A program made the translations under genes and the position numbers. Positions 53,391 to 64,000 of a stretch of 64,000 nucleotides of DNA are shown piece after piece. The notes under the pieces were generated by a model. The model saw only the letters and a program-made list of their open reading frames with translations. It had not been told where the DNA came from and did no database searches. Each line of letters starts with the position of its first letter. Positions within the stretch are counted from its first letter, which is position 1. Where the stretch lies: contig JAPTJF010000043.1 in the NCBI GenBank assembly GCA_029339195.1, positions 62,001 through 126,000 of the forward strand, written 5' to 3'. This stretch comes from Micractinium sp. NFX-FRZ. Its lineage: Eukaryota; Chlorophyta; Trebouxiophyceae; Chlorellales; Chlorellaceae.

Positions 53391-56300
53391 ATGAGCCTGC
53401 CGGGCGGGCGCGGTCTGCGCGCTGCGGGTGGCTTGCGCGCAGCCTGGGAGCGGCAGCAGCTGGCGGCGCAGCTGGCGGGGGTGACGGGGCGCATCCCGCA
53501 CCTGGCATCCAGCAAACCCGCATTCTTTGCAGCCCAGCTGCGGCCCGTGCTGGCAGTGCTACAGCAGGCGGCAGCAGGGGAGCGTACGGAAACAGAGGAG
53601 GAGGGTGCTGAGGGCGGGGTGGGTGCTGCGGAGGCTGCGGCTGAGCAGGAGCAGCAGCAGCATGGGAAGGGGCCTGCGCTGGCAGCAGCGGCAGCGCACC
53701 TGCGGCGGCTCGTGGGGTTGGACCGCCAGCCGGGCGCCAACTCAGCGCTCCTGCTCTGGCTGCTGCTGGGCCTGGCTGGCGAGGGCGGTGGGGAGCTCTT
53801 GGAAGGTGGGTTGCCAGGGGGTGGGGCATGGGCTGAGGTGGGGCATGCAGGTGGGCGGGTGTGCGGGCACGGGATGCTTTGCTTCTCAACCTGTTATGCC
53901 ATGCGTAGCCTTCACGCTCACTCTTCACATCCACGCACGCCCCACCTGTTTAACCCAATCCTATGTGCAGGGCCCCTTCTGTTGCCGCTGCTCACGGCCC
54001 TCGGCTGGCAGCCGCTCCTACAAGAGGCCCTGCTGCTGCTGGGGAGGCCCCAGCGGGAGCAAGCAGAGCGAGGGTTCATAGCCGCAGCCAGCGCCGCTGC
54101 TGCTGCTGCACCTGCGGCTGGCGGCAGTGCTGCGCCGCAGCAGCTGGAAGCTGTGCAGCAGCTGGTGGCGCGCCTGGCGGGCAGCCTAGCGCAGCAGCTG
54201 GAGCAGTACCGCAGCGGTACCAGCAGCAGCGGCAGCGCAGACCGTGAGGAGCTGTTGGCGGGCATGCAGCTGCTGCAGCAGCTGGTGCTGGTGTGTCCGG
54301 CGGCAGCAGCAGGAGGGCACGGAGCAGCTGCAGCACTGCGGCGGCTTCAAGCGGCAGCAGATGCCTGCATGGCTGGACTCATGCAGGCCATGCAGCAGCA
54401 GGCGGGGCAGCCGCAGCAGGAGGGGGCTAGCGAGGAGGAGGAGGAGCAGCGGGCCGGGCAGCAGGCTGTGTTCCAGCAGCTGTGCCAGTTGAGGGCCCGC
54501 CTGATGCTGGCCTTTGCTGCTGCTCCAGCTGATGATGATGATGGCAGCAGCAGCGGTGCCGGCGGCGCAGCCGCCCCTCAAGTGTTCCTGGCTCATGCCA
54601 GCGACAGCAGCAGCCAGCCTACAGCAGCGCAGACCTGGCGGGCCGTCCTACAGATGCCGCCTGATGTGGCAGCCGCTGCAGCAGCGGCGGTGGCAGCGGG
54701 CAGCGCAACAGCAGGCAGCGCCCGTGGGCACCCCAGCCGGCAGCAGTTCCTGGCGGCCTCGGTGGCCGCTCGGTGCTACATGCAGGCAACCTCTGGTGCC
54801 GGCAGCCGCATCGCAGGTGATAGCTCCCCTCCAGGCAGCGCAGGCAGGCACCTGCTTCTCCGCCGCAGCATTGCTGCGCTGCCCGGTGTGCCGTTTGCGC
54901 TGCCGGGTGCACCGGGCAGCGCACACCAAGCCATGTCGGTCCATGCTGCAGGCACTCAGGGATCAGGCACTGCCGCCGGCAGCAGCAGCGACCTAGGTGC
55001 AGCCGCAGAGGCGGCAGCTGCTGACCTGGCGTGCGATCCGGGGTGCCTGGGCCCGGTGCAGCTGGCGCTGGGTGCGCTCCAGTTGGCAGAGCAGACCACA
55101 GCAGGCACGGCAGGCCCCCAGAACTCCTCTTGGCCACTGCTGTTGGACCTGGCCGCAGCAGCGGCAGCAGAGGTGGCTGAGCCAGCTCACAGGCGGCAGC
55201 TACTCCTGCTGGCGCTGCACGGGCGACAGCCGTGGCAGCAGCGGCTGCGCGCTGCGCTGGCGGCGGATGCGACGGTGCAGCAGCGGTGCCGCCGGGATCT
55301 GGTGGCCGTTTCCAACCGGCTGTCTGCTGGTGAGGAGGCCGGGGGGGGCTGGGGGGCACATTTAGAATGTGTGTTGGCGTTGCCCTTTCCTGGGAGCTGC
55401 CATCTGGGATGGGGCCTGTGCAGCTCAAGCATCAAAAGGAATGGTGGAGGGTATTTCAACAGCTGAATCTCACACCTCGTGCCCTGGGCTGACCGCCCCC
55501 GATCCTACATACCTGCCTGCAGACGCCGGGCGCACGCTCGCTGCCGCTGTGCACGGCGAGGCGCGGCAGCGGCGCACGGCGGCCGCGGTGGCGGCGCTGC
55601 TGCCCCACGCTGTACTCTGCCCTGCAGCGGTTTTGGAGCGGCTGCTGCGTGAAGCGCTGGTGCAACAGGGCAGCCAGGTATGAGTAGGCACTTACTGGTG
55701 CCAACCTTTCTGGGTTGCACATGTGCTGCCGGCGCTCTGCGTGCCCTGCCGCTCTGTCCACCATCTGCCTGCAGCGCGTCCGCTGCTGCCTGCGCTGCTG
55801 CCTAGAAAACAACTTGTTGAACTGCTCCCCCTCGTGCGCTGCAGGTGAGCCTGCTGCTAGACGTGCTGCAAGAGATGCGGCCCCTGGCGCTGTACCGAGA
55901 GGCGGGCCAGGAGCAGCCGCTGCTGCTGTGCCAGCTGGCAGACATGCTGGCGCCAGCGGCACATGCACGGCAGGGGCAGGAGCAGCAGGTGCAGGAGCAG
56001 GAGGAGCAGCAGCGGGGTGCAGCACTGGACACGCCTGGCAGCAGGGCAGCGCTCCTGCAGCTCGTCGCCGGGCTGTGCCGCATGCCTGGGGCTGCTGCTG
56101 TTGCGGCGGCTGCGGCGGCGGGCCCCACAGCCGGCAAGCCGCTGCTGAGCCCGGCGGCCGTGATGCAGCACGCTGTTGCGCCCGCCCTTGAGCGCTGCCA
56201 GCAGCAGCAGCAGCAGCAGGAAGAGGGCGGAGCAGGCGGGGCACTGGAGGCCCTGCAGCTCCCACTGCAGCTGGCAGATCTGCTGCTGGGCAGCGGCAGC

Positions 56301-57455
56301 GGCAGCGGCGGCAGCAGCCAGGGCGGCGCACCGCACGCTCATTCCCTGCAGCAGGGGCAGCAACAGGGGCAGCAGCAGGGGCAGGGGCAGCACCTGGCGT
56401 CTCTGCAGCCGCTGCTTGCGGGGATGCTAGATTTCGAGGGCCGGCGGGTGGACAGGTCAGCAGCCGCTCTGGGCGCCAGCAGCGAACCTTATGAGCTTGC
56501 CGCCAGCATCATGTGCCGCTTGGGTGGCACAGCAGGCGCAGCAGGCACACCCTCAGCAGGTGCATACCTCCGCCAACAGCTGCAGCCGCTGCTGCCTGCC
56601 TCGGCGCCAGGGCTGCCGGAGCCGCCGCAGCAGCAGCGGCAGCAGGTGCAGCGCCTGCGGCGCGCCATGCTGCGGCTGCTGGCGGCGCTGCTGCCGTGCT
56701 GCACGGCGGCAGAGGGCAGGGAGGTGCTGCAGGTGACGCTGCCGGCAGTGATCCAGGCAGCCCTGATGCCTGCTCCGGTCACGCAGCCTGGCAGCAGCTC
56801 CACCGCTCCTGCTGGCATCCTCCCCGGCGCGCATGCGGCAGCGGTTGAAGCGGCGTGCCGGGCAGCACGGGCGCTGGCACTGCACCCTGACCAGGCTCCC
56901 ATTGCGACCGAAGCTCTGGAGCCAGCTCCCGCCTCAGCAGGAGGGGCGGGTCACCTGCCCTCCCCCTCGGGGCTGCGCCAAGTGGCAGTTGAGCGGATGC
57001 TGCAGCACCTGACCCAGCACTGCGTGCGCTTGGGAGCGGCAGCGGCAGCAGGTGCAGCGGCTGGGCCAAGCCCACCACCAGCAGCAGCAGCAGCAGCAGC
57101 AGGAGCCGGCGTGGAGGCCCAGCAGGGGGCCGGGCAGCCGGAGCCGCCGCAAGTTGCGGCCGCCGAGGGGCAGGCGCTGGCGCTGCGGTGCGTCAGGGAG
57201 CTGTGCCAGCTGGCAGCAGCTGTGCAGCCGGCGGGGTACGACTGCGGCACGCTTCAGGCCGGCTTGCTGCAGCTGGTGCAGCAGCAGCTGGCGGCGGCAG
57301 CAGCTGGGCAGGCAGCTGTGCGTCACCGGCAGCAGCAGGGGGCGCTGCTGCCAGCGGTGCAGGTCCGGGAGCAGCTGCTTGCAGCGGCGGCTGGGCTGCC
57401 AGCAGGGCGCCTGCGTCAGCTGGTGCTGTTGGCGCTCAAGCCGGCAGGTGCCTAG
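53391..57455 (+). CDS. Large Ala/Gln/Leu-rich, probably alpha-solenoid protein, unidentified
   Basis: Four exons, 53391-53805, 53971-55329, 55523-55677 and 55845-57455, give 1179 residues with matching phases and good splice sites. The sequence is Leu/Ala-rich amphipathic helix after helix (for example AAWERQQLAAQLAGVTGRIP, PLLLPLLTALGWQPLLQEAL, ALRCVRELCQLAAAVQP), interrupted by poly-Gln, poly-Ala and Gly/Ser loops. This looks like a HEAT/ARM-type helical scaffold. No catalytic motif, membrane segment or signal peptide is visible. Large helical subunits of trafficking, Fanconi or transcription complexes are possible, but nothing in the sequence decides between them. Composition bias makes naive homology searches risky. 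The gene converges on PHR2. Confidence 0.7.
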
Positions 57456-57972
57456 CCAGCTGGCTGGGCGGGGGAACGCCCACGGGCCTGGGACGGCCAG
57501 CAGCAGATGCTGCACAGCTGGCATGTGCGGGTGTGGCACGGCGCGCATGTTCCCTTCCGGCGCGCTGCTTGCACGCACACATTGTCTTAGTGTTATTCTT
57601 CCTTCTTTGCTTCACTCTTGTGTACAGCCGGCGCACAGAAACGCCCGTTGGTTTGAACTGTTTCTGCAATGCGGTCACTCCACCAGTCCTCCACCTTCAT
57701 GCCCTGTTGGTGGATGAGCACACAGTGTTGGATTGAAAATTTCCGCGAGAATTTCAGCCCTAGCCGGCACAAGGGGTGGGAAAACTGAGGCAGAAGGGAA
57801 GTGTCTCATGGCGGGTCGCCACGGCGGTCACTATACAAGGCAGAATTTCACGGAGAGCCGGTGGGGCAGGGTCAGCACCTGACAGCAGCGCGGCAGCTGG
57901 GGTGTGCGCTCAACGCACGCGACACACATTTTGAGAGCAAGAGCCATGGACGGTCTAAAATCCAGGCAGGTC
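57456..57972. other. Convergent intergenic region, 3' UTRs
   Basis: About 520 bp between the stop codons of the helical protein and PHR2, AT-richer than its surroundings around 57560-57750. No TGTAA on either strand and no coding frame of interest. Confidence 0.5.
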
Positions 57973-60734
57973 TCAGGCCATTGCGAGGGCCGGCTGGGCG
58001 GCCGCCGTGCTGGCGGCGGCTGGCGCTGAGCTGGCGGCACCGGTGCCCAGCTGGCGTGCTGACATGGACGAGTACTTGAGCGTCATAAAGCGGAAGAAAT
58101 CGCGCCACAGCAGCTCGTACCGCACCCACGTGAGCGGGTGCTGCGCCTGCTGCTGCGGCGGCTGCTGCCTGCCGCGCGCGGCTGTCGGCACGGCGCTCGC
58201 TGACGTGGCGCTGCTCGCTGACGTGGCACCCGCCGCCTCGCCCAGCGCGCGCGTCACGTCCTCCAGCATGCGCCGCGGGGACAGGCAGCCGGTGGCCAGC
58301 CAGGGTGCAATGCTGGATGCAAAGTTGGAGCCGTAGGCAGCGCCACTGGCAGGGGTGTGGGACGCACCACTGCCCCCGCTGCTGCCGCCTGCCAGGCTGG
58401 CCGCCGCCTGTGCCACAAAGCGGCGCAGCTGCGTCAGCGCCTCGCCCTCGCCCCCACGCGTGCTGCCATCCATGCCCGCCTTTGCCGCCCTGGCTGAGCT
58501 GGCACCGGCTGAGCTGGCAGCGGCTGATGCAAGGCTGCTGCCGCGGGCGCCGCTGCTGCCGCCGCCGCCACGCGCGCCGCAGCCTGCAGGCAGCGGCTGC
58601 AGGCCGAGCTGGCTGAGGGTGGGGATCTCCCCAGGATCCAGCCGCCCGCCCAGTGGCAGCCCCTGGAGCTCGGCGGGCGCGGGCAGCGCCGCACGCACAC
58701 CCGTGCCCGCCGCCTGCGACCGGAACTTGTCTGCAGGGGATCAAGGGGGTGGGATGGGCAGGATCAGTCTCGGTTGTAAGAAATCATTGTATGGGTGGGT
58801 GTATGGGTGGACGTGGGTGCATGGTCTTATTGCCACACATGCCACCTCGCTCGCTGGGGCTGGCACGCCCAGAGTGTGTAGGACCCCAGATAGGACTCGG
58901 GCCAACAGTCCCGGTTTTCCAGCCCCAGCTATACGGCACACACACTCATCGCGACAGTTGCAACCCACCAAACTTCATTTAACTCAATGGAAGGCAGGTC
59001 ATGGTAACACAGCGTGCATACCACGCTGCCCACCCCCTCCCCTCCCCGACATCACCCACCAAAGTTCTGAGGCAGCTGGGGCAGCTTGAAGGGCAGGTCC
59101 TCCAGGTGGCACAGCGTACCCGCCCAGAACGCGTTGAGCCGCGCCCCCGCCCCCTCCGCCGCTGCCTTGACCGCCGCCTCCACCTGCAGGTCCTCGTAAG
59201 TCACCTGCAAGAAGTGGAGGGGACACCAAAAACAACGGGATTACGGCAGTTTGGCCGCACCTCCCCACCCACTGTGGGCAAATTCTGCCAGGATGAGGGG
59301 GAAGGGAGGGGTGAGGGGGTGCGCAGTTCGCTTGGGCAGGGGGAAAGGGTGGACGCCTTTGCCGCTGCCTCCCACCTGCAAGTGGTTGGCAGGTCGTGTG
59401 CGGGGAGTACTGGGAAGCACACAAGGGGCTGAGCGGTTGGAGGACGTCAGCGAGCAGAACCGGCAGAGTTGGTGATGCATCAAGATGCCCCACAAATTCC
59501 AAGCTCTGAAACCCATGCGCAATCGAGCGCACCCGCCCCTCCGCCCCACCCGACATCACCCCGCTCCACCCCTCTCCCCGCCACCCCATGCGCACCTCGC
59601 TGTGGCAGTACACCGCCCCCGCCCCCGTGCGCCGCACCAGCTCCGAAATCACCTCCTCGGGCCGCCCCTGCCGCACCAGCAGCTCGCTGCCTGCCGCCCG
59701 CAGCGCCTCCCGCAGGTCTGACACCGCCTCCACCAGGAACTGGGCGCGGTACGGGCCTGGGGCAGAGGGAGGGAGGGGGAGGGGGAAGAACAGGGAGGCA
59801 GATTTGGAAGTGCAGGCCAGAGTGGCAGTTGGCACGGAACTGGGCGAGTTAACCAGCGAGGGGGGTGAACAGAAGAGGGAGGCAGAAGTGGATGTGCAAA
59901 TCAAGAGACGGCAATCTGCAAGGATCTGGGAGCGGCACGGGCGTGGGGCAGGGGGCAGAGAGGGGAGGGGCAGGAAACCAATTGAAGTGTGGGGGGGGCG
60001 GGACAGCAGCCGGAAGGGTGGGCGGGCCTTGCCCCCTCGCTGACCTGCCCACAGCTTAGCTTTCCCAACCCCACCCCACGCCTGCTGGCATCCCACACGG
60101 GCCATAACCCCGCCCACCTGTCTTGTCATACCCCTGCGAGCTCTTGCCGTACTGCCGGGGGTCGAAGCAGTACACCGGCAACAGGCTGCTGCACTCTGCT
60201 TGTGCGCGGGTTAGCGCCTCGTGGTCGTGCATGCGCAGGTCGCCCCGGAACCAGATGATGCCGGGGCGGCGGCCGCCGCCGGCGCCCGGGCGCGACGCGC
60301 CGTCGCCGGGGGCGAGCTGGCGCGCGGGGGCGGCCTGGCGCCCGCCGCGGGGCGAGGGCTTAGACTGCTTGGCGGAGGTGGCGGAGGGGGACTCCCAGAC
60401 CTGGGCGTGGCAGCGTGGGGTAGGCAGGGTGGGGGTGAGGGAGAGGTGAGCAACACAAGGAGCAGTGTTGCCATGGGCACTGCAGTTCCCTGCCTGCACT
60501 TGGGCGCTGGTAGGTGGAGCAGTGCACCACTTTACAGGCATGAGCAAGGCATATCCTGGGGCTGACCTTAAACTGCTTCATCTGGCGCAGCTGAGCCGCC
60601 AGGCGGGCGGGGACGGAGGGCCCCTGGGCTGTGGCGGTGCCAGCGCTGGCAGTGGCCAGGCGGCGCCGCAGCGGAAGGCTGAGCCGAGCCACTGAGGCAG
60701 TGGGGAAGGCGGTGCGGCTCATGGCGCTCGCCAT
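57973..60734 (-). CDS. PHR2: PHR2-type photolyase-related blue-light receptor
   Basis: Relative of Arabidopsis PHR2, a photolyase/cryptochrome-family protein whose activity is unproven. Five exons: 60734-60567, 60400-60118, 59756-59596, 59204-59060, 58730-57973; 504 residues. The N-terminus (MSRTAFPTASVARLSLPLRR) looks like an organelle transit peptide. The alpha/beta antenna domain starts GIIWFRGDLRMHDHEALTRA and continues through LLPVYCFDPRQYGKSSQGYD and LVRQGRPEEVISELVRR. The C-terminal part has FASSIAPWLATGCLSPRRML and ends soon after YELLWRDFFRFMTLKYSS. Full photolyases and CRY-DASH go on for about 200 more residues of FAD-binding domain; PHR2 also stops here, so this is a family trait rather than a broken gene. 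An in-frame ATG at 60749 is an alternative start. Intron 2 contains tandem copies of acceptor plus exon start. Confidence 0.87.
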
Positions 60735-61550
60735 CGGTGCCTGCTTCACTGGCTCAGGGCTGGGAAGGTGCCGAAAGCTTGAGGGGTGTCCCTTTGCAGC
60801 ACCTGTTCAGGCCGCAAGTGGCAGGGCTTTTCCCGCCAGCACTTCCAGCTCGTCTCTCAATTACATGCACTGCCTCCCGTGATTGCCCGAGGGCCCGAGG
60901 CGTGGCGAGTGCCCATGCGTGTGCTGCGGGTGTGCTGTGGCTGCGACACCTCGAGTGTGCAGGACCCTCCTGTAAGAAGGCTGGAAGGCCGCCATTGTCG
61001 TCAGATAGTTTACATTGCGGGTTCGGCAGTGCGCACACCAACGCGCGCCGTGGGCCTCGTGCGCGCAGTCTCCTGATTGCGGCGCTCAGCAAACCTCCTG
61101 CCCGCCACTTAGGTCGCAATCCAGGAATTGCGCTCAGTGGGCGGTCGAGAGAACGTGAGGGGCTAGCAGTCGCCTGCTCAGGTGGGTTTTAAAGGTCCCA
61201 GCGCATCCCACGGCATTGCTGCGTCGTCGGGGACTGCAAAGCTGCTTGGCAGACATATTGCGCCGTTATATGGGGGGGGACGTGAATTGGATGGCGCGAG
61301 GGTGCCGGAGAGGGGAGCCCTTCAACAGGGCCCCTTGGCCGCTCACCCGCCAGCGCCAGTGACGTTCCGGCACCGGCACTGCCCCATTACCTTCTGCTCG
61401 TCGGAACTGTCAGTTGCTCTTGGCCAAATGGCATGCCTTTTGTGCAGCCACTGCTCTCGCGGTGCCGCTGGCGCTGCTCACCCTGAGCGTGCAACCCCCG
61501 TCCGCTCTTGTTTGAATGATGCAGCAGTGGCGGCAGCAGCAACCGCCGAT
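60735..61550. promoter_or_regulatory. Divergent upstream region: PHR2 (-) / KDM4-like (+)
   Basis: About 800 bp between start codons. A plus-strand frame from 61182 stays open into the demethylase start and could extend it, but is of poor composition. No TATA box recognised. Two promoters are expected here. Confidence 0.4.

Positions 61551-64000
<2,450 letters not shown>

Noticed and set aside
57973..58100. PHR2 gene as a truncated photolyase pseudogene
   Set aside because: The end point matches the known short PHR2 family, the frame is intact over five exons and splice sites are good.

Overview
This is a 64 kb piece of nuclear DNA from a green alga, most likely a trebouxiophyte of the Chlorella type. 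Reasons: high GC; coding blocks cut by many short GT-AG introns with C/T-rich acceptors; Ala/Gln/Gly-rich protein linkers; TGTAA-type poly(A) signals; and a gene set that mixes plant-lineage genes (plant cytosolic-type glucose-6-phosphate isomerase, PHR2, PRT1-like ubiquitin ligase, chloroplast type II peroxiredoxin) with general eukaryotic ones (MSH3, VPS2/CHMP2B, FHIT, MePCE/Bin3, KDM4). No organelle, bacterial, tRNA, rRNA or CRISPR features were seen. Species assignment is inference.

Layout from left to right: glucose-6-phosphate isomerase (-, C-terminus off the left edge), plastid-type rhomboid protease (-), L-2-hydroxyglutarate dehydrogenase (+), DUF506/PDDEXK-like protein (-), molybdenum-cofactor enzyme MoaC/CNX3 (-), ESCRT-III VPS2/CHMP2B (+), chloroplast peroxiredoxin II (+), Bin3/MePCE RNA-cap methyltransferase (-), FHIT-type HIT hydrolase (+), METTL2/6/8-type tRNA m3C methyltransferase (+), MSH3 mismatch-repair ATPase (+), PRT1-like RING-RING-ZZ ubiquitin ligase (-), lipid-droplet hydrolase LDAH (+), DCC-family thiol-disulfide protein (+). 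A 4 kb gene-poor stretch follows (48.4-52.4 kb) with a diverged dispersed repeat and a probable broken gene. Then three closely packed plus-strand genes (secreted Cys-rich protein, 66-residue membrane protein, 1179-residue helical protein), PHR2 (-) and the first part of a KDM4-type histone demethylase (+, off the right edge). Exon models were built by hand from splice consensus, reading phase and family conservation; nearly all close in frame. The genes form no pathway; neighbours are mostly convergent or divergent pairs.

The most unusual thing here is exon architecture. In at least ten genes, introns carry diverged partial copies ('echoes') of the edge of an adjacent exon together with its splice site: the isomerase, rhomboid, VPS2, peroxiredoxin, Bin3, FHIT, MSH3 (about nine), PRT1, PHR2 and KDM4. 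Other genes in the same window (MoaC, DUF506, LDAH, DCC, the helical protein) show none that I could find. This looks like repeated local tandem duplication across exon-intron boundaries, leaving decoy splice sites, and is consistent with intron gain or growth by tandem genomic duplication. Other notable points: three to four GC-AG introns, a 13-nt microexon, very tight same-strand gene spacing, and introns carrying triplet or pentamer arrays.
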